From Candidatus Fraserbacteria bacterium (lineage in GTDB: Bacteria; Bipolaricaulota; Bipolaricaulia; RBG-16-55-9; JAJCYT01): DNA of 64,000 bases. The notes under the pieces were generated by a model. That model was not told where the DNA came from, searched no databases, and saw only the letters and a program-made list of their open reading frames with translations. Location: assembly GCA_029262795.1 (NCBI GenBank), contig JAJCYT010000017.1, positions 1-64,000 on the forward strand, written 5' to 3'. Made by a program: the position numbers and the translations under genes. Of this stretch, positions 17,172 through 26,901 are shown piece by piece; the first letter of the stretch is position 1, and every line of letters begins with the position of its first letter.

Positions 17172-20100
17172 CTAACGTAAAACCATCATTTTGCGAATGC
17201 CACTGTACCAGGAATTGCCGTCTACACCCTGAACCGTGACTCGATATAGATAAACCCCATTTGCCAACGGCTGGCCCATTTTGTTGAGCAGCGAAAATCG
17301 AAGTTGCGAACCCCTGCTTTGAGATTGCACTTTCAGTTGTCCGTTTAAGTTGAACACCTGAAGCCGCACTGACGCGATGTGTTGTCCTTGAACGTGAAGC
17401 GTCCGCTCCATCGGGCTGTGCGTTTGCAAGGCAACTGCGTGAACGTTAAGTGATTGGGCAATCGACGCCACCATCGCTCGTTGGCCGACGGGTGTGCCTA
17501 AAATCCACATCTCAATGAGACTTCGCATCGTTGGGTCATCAATCGTCTGGTCAGTGCCGGGGACCGGTTGGCTCAGAATCCACATTTGAATAGCCACACG
17601 AACTTCCGAACTATCCAGCACGCCGTTGTTGTTGGTGTCCAAGGCCTGCGGCACACTTAGCGCATCCGAGGGGGGAGAGGGTGGGCTTCCTCCCAGCGAA
17701 TCTGAAAAACCTTGAAGTGACTGGCTTGTGGCCTGCATCGAAGAAACCATCGATGGGCTAACGATCATTTCCAACAGGTTGCCGCCGATTGCCCTGGTAT
17801 CGGCGGACACGATCTTTTGTCGATAGCCTTCAATGTCATTCGCACTTGCGCCCAGGCGCCGCAAGATGTCGGTCAAGGCATCCGGCAACTTGTTGGTCGC
17901 CAAGTGTTTTTGAACCTGCTGCATATCGCTTTGGCTGAGCGTGATGTCAGGCAGTCCCGCATTATTCCATTCGGTTTTCATATGTTGCAACATGCCCGTT
18001 TGCTCGACGAGCAGATTGGATAATTTGGAAGACAATTCAGCCGCAGCGGCGGTTTGTTCCTCATACCAAAATTGGTCGCCGGCCAAAGAAGCGCCCTGCC
18101 CACGCTCCAAGGCATGCAATAAGGCCTGAGAAACGGCGATGACACTGGCCATATTAGTGAACAACGCATCCGCGGTGGCGGCCACACCGCGCGGTATCTC
18201 GGGAACGTCAGTGACCGAGGAGGCCGACTTGACCAGCGGCTTGGCGACGACTTTGAAATTAGGGTCCGCAGGATCCCGCGCAAGCTTGATGAGAACTGTC
18301 TCTTCGAAGGCTGCAAAGCCGGTTGCACTGGCCAACAGCACGTCGCAAACATAAAACGGTATCGGCGAGCCGGAGACGGCAAACCCACCAATCCCGCAAG
18401 CGACCAGCAACATCGCACCAAGCTTGCTGACTCCATCCCAGTTTTCAGCAACCCTGATGAGGTTATCTTTTTCCTGCTCAGTCAGTTGTGGCCTGACATT
18501 GTCGCCGCCAACGCATTTGTAACTGTAACTCATCGGGTTACTCGATCCTTCTTGGGTCACCAAGGTGACTCTGAAGAAATAGGATCCGTGTTTGGCACAA
18601 CGGTCCCAGGAAACGACCGGAAAATCTCCCTTGCCGTTTGCCTTTAGGCTCACCGGAAAGCTGCCGACCTCACTCCATGGCGTGAGAAAGCCGGGCTCTT
18701 CAAACACAATGGACCCTGTGGTACTCGCGCCGGGGTTGTCGTAGCGCACGGTCAAAGTTGGTGTTTCTATGCGCATCATCACTTTGGGTTTTATGGAAAG
18801 GCCTTCGATGACCGGTTCCCGGTTGCATGAGGTTACATTGGTCTGTTGAGGGCGGACCCCAAAATTGTCTGGTTGAAGGGTGGATGCGGAAATCGAAATG
18901 CTGAGGGGGTGCGCCCGTTGTGGCGGTGCGGTGCACCCCACCACCGTAAACGTTAATGCGGCTTCTGCCTGCCCGCCCAGGCCATCTGTTACGATGACGC
19001 CAACCATGAATGTACCTGGCGTGGAGGCGTTCCAGTTCACGCTTGATTGAGTGGCGTTTTGACGAATGCCGTTGACCGTCCACGCGTAGCTGAGTGAACC
19101 CTCGCCGAAGCCTTCCGGCACGGCCAAGAGGTTGATGGGTTGCCCCAAGGGATGGTTGCCGGGAGCAGGAGAATCGTGCCGCAGGCTGACACTGACGTTG
19201 ACGGTGACCGCGTCTTGGACACAGACCAGGTCAAAGGGATGCCACCGACTTTTGTTGCCGTCGGCGTCCTCGAGTTGGACCTGGAAACGGTAGCTGCCCG
19301 GCGTGTCCGGACAGACAATCTCGAATGGAAAACTGCCCGCCTCCAATCCGTCGACCCCAGGGTCGAAGCGGGCTGCGTCAATCCAATTGGCCCCGTCGAA
19401 AGCCTGAAACACGACCAGCGCCACATCTTTGTTTTCGTCTTGGAAGCTGATTGTTCCGAAATCGTCTTCGCCCACGTCCAGGGGCGAAGGGAGATGGACC
19501 TGTGTGATCTCCGGTGCCGTTGAACACCCTGCCTGTTGGGCGCAGTCACCCTGCACTTCCAAGGTGAACGTGATGGTGTCCGTGGCGCCGTGCGGGTCGC
19601 TGACCACTGCTGTGATCTTGACGGTGCCCGGCTCGCGCGGGGTGTAGGAAATACCATCGCCTTTTGTATCGGTCAGCACGCCATCAACAATCCATGAAAA
19701 GCTGAGCGTGTCGCCAGGGTCTGGGTCAAACACCTGAAGCAGGAAATGGACCGTTTCGTCAACAGCCGGCGTCTCGTTGGAGACGAGCCATTCTAGAATG
19801 ACAGGTGGCCTGTTTCCATCACAATCGGGGCATTCATCCGCAGTGACCAGAAACTCCGCCAGCGGTGCGCCTGAAGCGTCCAGGACATCAATCAGGTTTC
19901 CCTGAAGGCCCACATTGTCATCATCCGTGCGCTCGCGCCACATCCAGCTTCCGCTGGTGTCTCCCTCTGCGAGGGGCGAACACGACCCTTCAAACCCAAA
20001 CGGCACGCCGATGGGCGCATCTCTCCAAGCCAGGGTGTATGTGCCGCCGAGGCCACCAGCTTGTCCGCCACTGAGGATGTAGGTGAATGATTTACTTCGG

Positions 20101-20393
20101 ATGCATTGGGTGCCGTTGTCTGCAAACTGTCCTTCGTAGCTCAGGCGGATGCGACCAGTGCTGGCCGCGCCTGTGACGGGATCGTATCCCAGTTCCGCTT
20201 CCGAGTTGATGATCTGAAAATTTCCCAGCAACTGCCCTGGCATGACGGGAACGTGATCTGATGTATCAGGCGGGTTAAACACGGCAATGCCGGCCAGCGT
20301 GTCTGCTTGAGCCATCACTGGAATGAAGACAAAGCTCAGGGTCAATAAGGCAAATTTCACACTTAAGTTACGCACCACATTGAGGCATTTCAT
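17172..20393 (-). CDS. Large secreted PKD/Ig-like protein with dockerin-like module and FlgD-like C-terminal tail
   Basis: 1073 residues from the ATG preceded by AGAAGG; an ATG six codons earlier lacks a ribosome site. The signal peptide ends near AQADT. Two PKD/Ig-like domains are clear at about 210-290 (SFSWIVDGVLTDTKGDG) and 430-490 (YAWTVNGIRQNATQSS). The middle region (680-930) is helical and has two hydrophobic Cys-rich stretches (LLVACGIGGFAV). A dockerin-like EF-hand module (DTNNNGVLDSSE, AIQMWILSQPV) sits at about 935-1000. The last 70 residues (VRLQVFNLNGQLKVQS, ANGVYLYRVTVQG, SGIRKMMVLR) resemble FlgD/T9SS-type sorting domains. The modular plan and EF-hand link it to the array at 1-11374. 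Probable cell-surface protein. Confidence 0.85.
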   Translation of the reverse strand: MKCLNVVRNLSVKFALLTLSFVFIPVMAQADTLAGIAVFNPPDTSDHVPVMPGQLLGNFQIINSEAELGYDPVTGAASTGRIRLSYEGQFADNGTQCIRSKSFTYILSGGQAGGLGGTYTLAWRDAPIGVPFGFEGSCSPLAEGDTSGSWMWRERTDDDNVGLQGNLIDVLDASGAPLAEFLVTADECPDCDGNRPPVILEWLVSNETPAVDETVHFLLQVFDPDPGDTLSFSWIVDGVLTDTKGDGISYTPREPGTVKITAVVSDPHGATDTITFTLEVQGDCAQQAGCSTAPEITQVHLPSPLDVGEDDFGTISFQDENKDVALVVFQAFDGANWIDAARFDPGVDGLEAGSFPFEIVCPDTPGSYRFQVQLEDADGNKSRWHPFDLVCVQDAVTVNVSVSLRHDSPAPGNHPLGQPINLLAVPEGFGEGSLSYAWTVNGIRQNATQSSVNWNASTPGTFMVGVIVTDGLGGQAEAALTFTVVGCTAPPQRAHPLSISISASTLQPDNFGVRPQQTNVTSCNREPVIEGLSIKPKVMMRIETPTLTVRYDNPGASTTGSIVFEEPGFLTPWSEVGSFPVSLKANGKGDFPVVSWDRCAKHGSYFFRVTLVTQEGSSNPMSYSYKCVGGDNVRPQLTEQEKDNLIRVAENWDGVSKLGAMLLVACGIGGFAVSGSPIPFYVCDVLLASATGFAAFEETVLIKLARDPADPNFKVVAKPLVKSASSVTDVPEIPRGVAATADALFTNMASVIAVSQALLHALERGQGASLAGDQFWYEEQTAAAAELSSKLSNLLVEQTGMLQHMKTEWNNAGLPDITLSQSDMQQVQKHLATNKLPDALTDILRRLGASANDIEGYRQKIVSADTRAIGGNLLEMIVSPSMVSSMQATSQSLQGFSDSLGGSPPSPPSDALSVPQALDTNNNGVLDSSEVRVAIQMWILSQPVPGTDQTIDDPTMRSLIEMWILGTPVGQRAMVASIAQSLNVHAVALQTHSPMERTLHVQGQHIASVRLQVFNLNGQLKVQSQSRGSQLRFSLLNKMGQPLANGVYLYRVTVQGVDGNSWYSGIRKMMVLR

Positions 20394-20553
20394 CAGTTTT
20401 CCCTTCTTCATTGCATTGCTTTGAAACAGGATGGTTCTATTCCAAATCGTTACTGAGAAAAGCCTAACTGTTGCTTGTTAATATTTTGTTGAATGACAGA
20501 GTGTTGATGGGGTTAGGCGAAGACATCCTGATCCAGTGCAAACATCAACCTAA

Positions 20554-21387
20554 CTATTGCTTCAATCGTGCGCTGATGTCTTTCAGGCGAAGCAGTTGTT
20601 GAAAAATCATGGGCAGGAAGAACACGCCTTCCGCAAATTCCAGCACGTAGGACAGGATGGAGAAAATGCCGCCTGCCGTTGGGTTGGGTCCATTGACGGA
20701 GACGAGCAAGGCAAACATCATCAATCCAAACAGGATGAGTTCCATGATGCCAAACGTCACTGAATCGGTGTCCGACAATTTGACCAGCCACTTGGCCTGA
20801 TTGCGAAAGTGAGCGACGATGGCTGGTTGTGAACGTTTGGAAATGACTTCGACACGTCGTTCGATTTCATCGTTCAACTGTTTGTGAAAACGTGAGATGC
20901 GGCCTTCCACAGCCCAATAGATGAGCGCAAACAAGACCATGCAGCCCAGGCATCCCAAGAAAAGTGGCGCGTCCAGAAACAACAACATGCCCATCGCGCC
21001 CGTTACCTTGATGATGGATGAAACGGTGAAGGGTAAATCCTGTTCGAAAAAATCTACCAATTCCTTGGCCAAAGCCGCACGGGCAATCACTGCGGAATTC
21101 TTTTCGTCTCGTGCTTGCTGTCGTTCGACGGTTTCTGAAGCGATGGTGGCATAGATCTTGGTATAAGCGCGAGTGTCATAAAAGCGCCTGCTGATGCCAA
21201 TAACGAATCCAGCCAGATACAGTGCAGAAAACCAGATGAGGCCATCGAACGACTGGTTCAGGATGTCGTTGATGGCGATGCCGATGACGAAAGGTTGCAG
21301 CACCGTTAATACATTTTCGGTGGAGAGCAGGGAAAACGTGATCAGAATTTTCCATCGAAATCTTTTATAAATTTGAAAGAGGGTCAT
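20554..21387 (-). CDS. ABC transporter six-transmembrane domain protein without its own ATPase
   Basis: 277 residues with about six predicted membrane segments (LITFSLLSTENVLTVLQPFV, WFSALYLAGFVIGIS, GAMGMLLFLDAPLFLGCLGC, LFALIYWAVEG, IMELILFGLMMFALLVSV and a C-terminal one). The helical linker between segments 2 and 3 (YATIASETVERQQARDEKNS) is typical of ABC exporter membrane domains of the ABC_membrane_3 type. The protein ends right after the membrane part (LKDISARLKQ), with no Walker A, signature or Walker B. No ATPase gene is adjacent, so either a distant nucleotide-binding subunit serves it or it acts alone. It follows the amine oxidase by 44 bp on the same strand. Confidence 0.82.
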   Translation of the reverse strand: MTLFQIYKRFRWKILITFSLLSTENVLTVLQPFVIGIAINDILNQSFDGLIWFSALYLAGFVIGISRRFYDTRAYTKIYATIASETVERQQARDEKNSAVIARAALAKELVDFFEQDLPFTVSSIIKVTGAMGMLLFLDAPLFLGCLGCMVLFALIYWAVEGRISRFHKQLNDEIERRVEVISKRSQPAIVAHFRNQAKWLVKLSDTDSVTFGIMELILFGLMMFALLVSVNGPNPTAGGIFSILSYVLEFAEGVFFLPMIFQQLLRLKDISARLKQ

Positions 21388-21431
21388 GGTGATTCATCAC
21401 ACCAGCTTCGCGTCATCGGATTTTATCCCTC

Positions 21432-22868
21432 TTAAAGTCTGACTGCTCTGGCAAACGATGCCAGCGCAGGGATGGCTGTGGGATCTGCACCCAAGCGGAT
21501 GGCTTCTCGAATGCCGGTTTGCATGGCCCCATTGACCGTTTGGAATTGAGTCGGGTGGGTCGCTTCGCCTGCAAACAGCAATCTTTCACCGACGGGTTGA
21601 GACAGTGCGAGCATGTCGGCGTTTGATGATCCAATGGGTTGATAACTGTAAGACCCCAGGAAAAAGGGATTCTGACGCCAATTCGTGGTATGAACCTTAA
21701 CCGGGTTTTGCGCGGCGTTGCCTAACACCTTGGTCAGGATGTCGGTGGCTTCTGCGGCGATGGTTTCATTGGTTTTGTTATCTTGTGTTTCTCTGGCGAA
21801 TTGTCCGTAGTACAGGCAAACAATGGTTGGCTGGCCGGCAAATCTGGTGAAGTCGGCAAAGTAGGGATACGCTTGATCTATGCCGCTTGCATAGTACCAA
21901 AGCGCTTCGTTTTGCGAAGCCCAGAAGCGGTCGTTGTACACAAAGATCACTTTTTCCAGATTGCCCATGTCCAGTCGATTGATGGCGTTCAGCTTTTGAG
22001 CAGGCAGCGCAGGGCTGAATTCGATGCTGTTGGCCTTCAACACGCCCAACGGCACCGCCACCAAAACGTGTGTGCCCTGTAGCGTTTCCTGACCTCCATG
22101 TATGGCAACACCGTTGCTGCCATGTTCGATGCGTTCAACAGGGAAGGATAAGCGGATGTCCAACCCGCTGGCCAGGGCATCGGCAATAGGGCCATATCCG
22201 CCGTCTAGCACCTGATCTCCGCCATCTAAGGTTTCGTAATCTGCGTTGTACCAGTTGAAAATTGAAAATTGATCGATTGGGGCACCGGTGCAGGCAAATT
22301 CAAACTCCAACACAAATTGAGCCAGCGTTCGCTGATTACCGGAAGAGTCAATGGAATCCAGATAATTTTCAATCAGGCCACGTACTCGGCTGTTTGGCGA
22401 TGCGGAAGCATAGAATCGGCTGGCGTCATTTTGCAGACTGAACAGTTGATTGGTTTCAGACGGTGAGAGGGTTCTGTCGGTGAGTCCGCTGTAAACCGTG
22501 CCTTCGCCTTCATCATCCAGCACGTAGGAAATCCCCATATCATCCGCGAGTGCTGCTGCGGGATGACCTGACACACCGTGCATCCAGGCAGCGCCAACGT
22601 CCACATTTGCACCTGCCAGATCGAGGGTGCGCGTTCGCCCACCAACGACACCGCGGGCTTCCACGACCGTGGTATCAATGCCGCTGTTGTGCAAAAACTT
22701 GGCCGCTGTCAGCCCTGCCATGCCTGCACCGATCACAATCACTTTTCCAGCACCCTGCGTTTGAATGGCTTTGGTCAGTGGTGTGCAAGCTGCCACCAAT
22801 GGCAATCCAGAAGCCAGCGTGGCACGGGCAGTCAATCGTAAGAATTTTCGCCTGGTTAGATTTTTCAT
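21432..22868 (-). CDS. Flavin monoamine oxidase family protein
   Basis: 478 residues. The N-terminus TRRKFLRLTARATLASG is a Tat-type leader followed by VAACT, possibly a lipobox. The FAD-binding motif is VIVIGAGMAGLTAAKFL at about residues 43-60, followed by the acidic VVEARGVVGGRTRT. The C-terminal flavin motif LLFAGEATHPTQFQTVNGAM matches amine oxidases, in which that segment contacts FAD. The family oxidises amines, polyamines or amino acids to iminium products with release of H2O2; the substrate cannot be read here. A probable periplasmic location follows from the leader. The start follows GAGGGG. Confidence 0.9.
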   Translation of the reverse strand: MKNLTRRKFLRLTARATLASGLPLVAACTPLTKAIQTQGAGKVIVIGAGMAGLTAAKFLHNSGIDTTVVEARGVVGGRTRTLDLAGANVDVGAAWMHGVSGHPAAALADDMGISYVLDDEGEGTVYSGLTDRTLSPSETNQLFSLQNDASRFYASASPNSRVRGLIENYLDSIDSSGNQRTLAQFVLEFEFACTGAPIDQFSIFNWYNADYETLDGGDQVLDGGYGPIADALASGLDIRLSFPVERIEHGSNGVAIHGGQETLQGTHVLVAVPLGVLKANSIEFSPALPAQKLNAINRLDMGNLEKVIFVYNDRFWASQNEALWYYASGIDQAYPYFADFTRFAGQPTIVCLYYGQFARETQDNKTNETIAAEATDILTKVLGNAAQNPVKVHTTNWRQNPFFLGSYSYQPIGSSNADMLALSQPVGERLLFAGEATHPTQFQTVNGAMQTGIREAIRLGADPTAIPALASFARAVRL

Positions 22869-23065
22869 CTACTTAGATATCCCCTCAAAATCCTTTTATG
22901 TTTCAGCCAAAACTAAAGATTTGGTGTGTTTGACCAATGTTCAAAACTATTGTACCACTCAAAATTATTTGAGGTCAATTTCCTTCCTGGGGCCTTCATG
23001 CCTTGTTAGGAAGTTATTAAGAAAAGTAAGAACTCTTTCATTTTAAATGTATGTGACCACCTTTG

Positions 23066-23158
23066 ATGGCCAATCTAGATGGCACAGAGGCAGTGAACCT
23101 GGGCAATCCCGGCGGCTTTTTGGATAGACCCTACGGCATCGCTTTAAGCTCAAGATAA
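23066..23158 (+). pseudogene. Possible remnant of an NHL-repeat blade
   Basis: In the 315-bp space between the amine oxidase and the reductase, a 30-codon stretch reads in part NLGNPGGFLDRPYGIALSSR and then stops. FLDRPYGIAL is the start of a propeller blade as in the array at 1-11374. There is no ribosome site and only a fragment remains, so this looks like a decayed relic. Nothing else is evident in this gap. Confidence 0.3.
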
Positions 23159-23183
23159 CCTTGACATGGGCGGTTCCGCTGCA

Positions 23184-23732
23184 TTAATTCCCTGAGCGAA
23201 CCTCATATTTGGACATCACAAACCCTGACGGAAATGACTCTGTTTTTATGTGTTCAAGATCAATGTCGTGATCCAGAGGCCCAAACAGAGGAATGCCTTC
23301 ACCGATGAGAATGGGGATGCGGGTGAGGGTCATGTCTTGAATCAGCCCTTCTTGCAAGAAGGACTGGATGAGTTTTCCACCATCAATATAAGCCCGTTTC
23401 CATCCTTCATCCGACAAAATTTGAACAATCTCTTTTGGTGTGGCTTGAACGATGCGAACTTTCCCTTCAAGCGTTTGATCCACATCCTCCTGAGACAGCG
23501 AACTGCTCAACACAACGACAGGTTTTTTATAGGGCCATTCCCCTCCAAAGCCAAGCACAACCTCATAAGTGCCCCGCCCCATGATGAGCCCATCCACAGA
23601 ATCCATAAAATCATCGAACCCATAGTTCGCGCCATCATCGGTTGGGTATTTCATCAGCCAATCAAGGCTGCCATCGGATCGAGCAATAAAACCATCAAGG
23701 CTTGTTGCGATATAAACATGTCCAGTCATCAT
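23184..23732 (-). CDS. RibD/dihydrofolate reductase-like NADPH-dependent reductase
   Basis: 182 residues from the first ATG of a tandem ATGATG, preceded at 9 bp by AAAGGAG. The upstream in-frame extension has no ribosome site. The protein opens with VYIATSLDGFIARSDGSLDW, the standard start of this family. GLIMGRGTYEVVLGF forms the nucleotide-binding turn, and AYIDGGKLIQSFLQEGLIQD matches the C-terminal NADPH region (the GG pair). The length fits the stand-alone RibD_C group found widely in bacteria. The natural substrate is usually unknown in these stand-alone members; I do not assign riboflavin synthesis. Confidence 0.88.
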   Translation of the reverse strand: MMTGHVYIATSLDGFIARSDGSLDWLMKYPTDDGANYGFDDFMDSVDGLIMGRGTYEVVLGFGGEWPYKKPVVVLSSSLSQEDVDQTLEGKVRIVQATPKEIVQILSDEGWKRAYIDGGKLIQSFLQEGLIQDMTLTRIPILIGEGIPLFGPLDHDIDLEHIKTESFPSGFVMSKYEVRSGN

Positions 23733-23877
23733 AAGCGTGTTCTCCTTTAAGCAATGTAGCCTATGTGTGTTCGCAGGTTGCATGACAATACCATTTTTGT
23801 TCAGTTCGATGCTTCGAGCCGGTATCAATACATTTCCCAAATTTCAGAAACATTGATGGTGTGGTTGAATTGATTGC

Positions 23878-25607
23878 TCAAGAATCAGTCTCTATCTCAA
23901 TGTTTTTAGAAGGATTTTCTTCGGTTGCAGTGTAAATTGGAGCATACAAATCATCTCGAACGGCATCAGTAAACTTCTGAATCGTATCAGCTGAAAAGTC
24001 TAGATGAATTAATGCTTGACGTGTGATTTCCAATCCTGCCTCAAATTCGGGCTGAACAACTTCATACACGCCCATATCATGAAGCACCCTGAGGTTTTCT
24101 TGATCCTGGGTGCGGGCGACGATATGTAAATCAGGATTCATTTCTTTAGCATGCTCTATGATGGTGCGAACGGTAATGAATGCTGGCACAGCGATAATTA
24201 ACAACTTTGCTCTAGGAATACCAGCAGCTTTCAAAATCAATGGATGGCTAGCATCTCCAATGATCATCGGTGTTCCTGCTTTTTGACTTTGATCTATTCT
24301 ATGTTGATCTAGCTCTATTGTTATAAAATGATGATCTAGTTGCTTGAGAACATTGGAGATGTATTGCCCAACCCGCCCAACGCCAGCAATCACAACATGA
24401 TCTTGCAGCGTGGTTTCAGGCACGTTGATGGTTTGGACTGGTTCGCTTTTAAACCACCGTTGTTTCATTTTATAGAGTGGTTGTGCGAGGTTTGAGATAA
24501 ATGGCGTTAATGCCATTGTGATTACTGCGGATGCCAAAACAAGCGCGTGTAAATCGGAAGAAATGGCCCCTGCGCTAAACCCTACCTGCGCCAAGATAAA
24601 AGACAATTCGCCAATTTGGAAACAACTTAAACCTACAGCCAAAGGAATAATATTTCCATAAGAAAAAATTCGTGAGATTATGCTGAACAACAATCCCTTT
24701 CCCACGAATACGAGCAACACAACGGACATGATCAGTAATATATTTTCAAAAATGAAGGTCGGGTCAAGCAACATGCCAACAGAAGCAAAGAAGAACAGGC
24801 CGAATAAATCTCGTAAAGGCAAAATATTGCTTAATGCACGGTGGCTGTGCTCAGATTCACTGATCACCATGCCGGCAATAAATGCACCAAACGCGAAAGA
24901 CAGGCCCAGCAGATACGTGCCATAGCCAACGCCAAGACCCAATGCTGCAATGGTTAACAGAAACAATTCAGAAGAATTCCAGCGAGCCACATATCGCATA
25001 ATGATCGGGATGATTTTTGTGCCAACTACCACGATGCCAAAAAGGACAGCAATGGCTTTGACAGCAGCAAAGCCTAGCTCTGGTAAGCCCGCTTCCAGGT
25101 CACTTATTTGTGGAAGAATAATCAGCAAAGGGACCATTGCCAAATCCTGCACAATCAGCATGCCGATCATGACGCGACTGGATAATTTCCCATATTGCCT
25201 TGGTTTTCCAGCGTTTTGAGGATTACCATGGTGCTGGAAAGCGAGATGAGTGCGCCAAACCACAGGGAAGCAAGCCAATCCCATCCCAATAACAAACCAA
25301 ACCCATAGCCCAGAGCAATGGTTAATAAGATTTGGATAGGCGTTCCAATCAACGCAACGCCTTTTACTTTTTTCAACTCGCTGAAGGAAAACTCTATGCC
25401 CAAAGCAAAGAGTAGAAGGGCGACACCAATCTCTGCCAATAACTCAATTTCGTGAACGCCGCTAACAGTTGGTCCCACTGTAAATGGTCCCACCAAGACG
25501 CCTGCTAGAATGTATCCTAAGATTAAGGGCTGATTTAGTTGCTTCGCAATCAATCCACCAATGAAGCCAGCAACGATAATAATCGTAATGTCTGCCGCAA
25601 TCCCCAT
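23878..25607 (-). pseudogene. CPA2-family Na+/H+ or K+/H+ antiporter with RCK domain, frameshifted
   Basis: Two overlapping reading frames give one antiporter. The N-terminal part starts at 25607 ([20 protein letters not shown], after AGGAAGG) and reads to [18 protein letters not shown]. The C-terminal part continues in a shifted frame as [18 protein letters not shown] to the stop at 23878. A single missing G in the GGG run complementary to 25189-25191 would restore a continuous protein of about 576 residues. About 12 membrane segments are followed by a TrkA-N/RCK domain ([20 protein letters not shown]). The rest of the gene is well conserved, so the shift is recent or a sequencing error. If real, the N-terminal fragment alone (about 143 residues) could not transport. 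Confidence 0.82.
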
Positions 25608-25843
25608 AAACCTTCCTGTTTTCCAACGAGTAGAAAAATCATCATGACAGTTTGATAACAACTTTACGACACTCATTATAAGGGAAGCCCAGATGAGTGA
25701 GTATGTGAAATTTTTTTGAGGAAAGGGATGTCCCCCTGACAAATGCATTGGCTGTGCTGCGTCACATTACAAAAGCCTGTTGGATTGTTGAAAAAGGCTC
25801 AATCATGTAAGCTGTTTTTCAAGGATGCTTGAATACAAAGAAC

Positions 25844-26464
25844 ATGAGAAAATTAGAAGATTTTTTTAACAGGAATAGAGCTTGGGCAAGTAAACTCAAA
25901 GAGAACCAGCCTGATTTTTTCATGCAATTGTCCAAACAACAATCGCCAGAATATTTGTGGATTGGTTGTTCAGATAGCCGAGTGCCAGCAAATCAGATTG
26001 TTGATTTGCCTCCGGGCGAAATATTTGTGCATAGAAATATCGCCAATGTGGTTGTCCATACCGATCTAAACTGTCTTTCCGTAATCCAGTTTGCTGTTGA
26101 AGTGTTGGGCGTAAAACACATTATCGTTTGTGGTCATTATGGATGTGGGGGCGTTAAGGCAGCTTTGGAAAACAAACGACATGGACTGATTGATCATTGG
26201 CTCGAGCACATCAGGGATGTTTATCGATATCATCAAGAAGCACTGGATGGCTTAAAAAGCGACGATGAAGTTTTCAATCTATTGTGCGAACTCAATGTAA
26301 AGGAACAAGTTGCAAACGTATGCCATACTTCAATCGTCCAGGATGCCTGGATAGCAGGTAAAGAACTCGCTGTGCATGGATGGATTTATGGAATTGAAGA
26401 TGGAATTTTAAAAGATTTAGACATTTGTATCACCAAAATAGACGAAATTCCCTCAAAGCGATAG
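25844..26464 (+). CDS. can: Beta-class carbonic anhydrase
   Basis: 206 residues. With the ATG at 25844, the zinc ligands fall at C42, D44, H98 and C101, the same numbering as I recall for E. coli Can, which supports this start. A TTG five codons earlier has only a cramped AAGGA. Motifs are WIGCSDSRVPAN, HTDLNCLSV and IIVCGHYGCGGV; R46 is the dyad partner of D44. The enzyme interconverts CO2 and bicarbonate and is cytoplasmic. It is divergent from the CPA2 antiporter, so bicarbonate and pH homeostasis genes face each other; shared control is possible but not shown. Confidence 0.95.
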   Translation: MRKLEDFFNRNRAWASKLKENQPDFFMQLSKQQSPEYLWIGCSDSRVPANQIVDLPPGEIFVHRNIANVVVHTDLNCLSVIQFAVEVLGVKHIIVCGHYGCGGVKAALENKRHGLIDHWLEHIRDVYRYHQEALDGLKSDDEVFNLLCELNVKEQVANVCHTSIVQDAWIAGKELAVHGWIYGIEDGILKDLDICITKIDEIPSKR

Positions 26465-26547
26465 CGCAATACTTGATAGACTTGAATGAGAATTTTGCTT
26501 CTGGATTTTTATAATAACGCCGTTGATCAGGCATTGGATTGGCCGTG

Positions 26548-26901
26548 ATGCATAAACCAGCAAAATCACCAAATGATCTTGAGAAATTTTTCGTAGAGCG
26601 TACCAACGCAGGCGACATTGAAGGGCTCGTGGCACTCTATGAACCGAATGCCATTGTGGCTTACGGTGACGGTAAAGTCGCGAATGGACTAGATGAAATT
26701 CGAGAATTCTTTATCCAGTTTCTGGCCAATCGCCCACAGCTTGATCCGAGCATCCAGGCTGAGCCACTGTGCAGTGGGGATCTCGCACTGACTTCGTCCC
26801 GACTCAGCAATGGAGATATCACCGCTGAAGTCGCCAGACGTCAGCCAGATGGTTGCTGGCTTTGGGTGGTGGATCAATTTGCACTCGGAAACGAGGCATA
26901 G
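26548..26901 (+). CDS. NTF2-like (SnoaL/DUF4440-type) protein
   Basis: 117 residues from ATG; a TTG three codons earlier is an alternative and neither has a strong ribosome site. The opening LEKFFVERTNAGDIEGLVAL, followed by YEPNAIVAYGDGKVANGLDE and IREFFIQFL, is the alpha-helix and strand pattern of NTF2-like cone folds. The C-terminal WLWVVDQF is the usual last strand. Members include ketosteroid isomerase-like enzymes and many proteins of unknown function. No catalytic residue can be assigned. It stands alone 83 bp after the carbonic anhydrase. Confidence 0.82.
   Translation: MHKPAKSPNDLEKFFVERTNAGDIEGLVALYEPNAIVAYGDGKVANGLDEIREFFIQFLANRPQLDPSIQAEPLCSGDLALTSSRLSNGDITAEVARRQPDGCWLWVVDQFALGNEA

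Noticed and set aside
21432..22868. Protoporphyrinogen oxidase or phytoene desaturase
   Set aside because: The C-terminal GEATHPTQFQTVNGAM region and overall order fit amine oxidases better; heme or carotenoid neighbours are absent.
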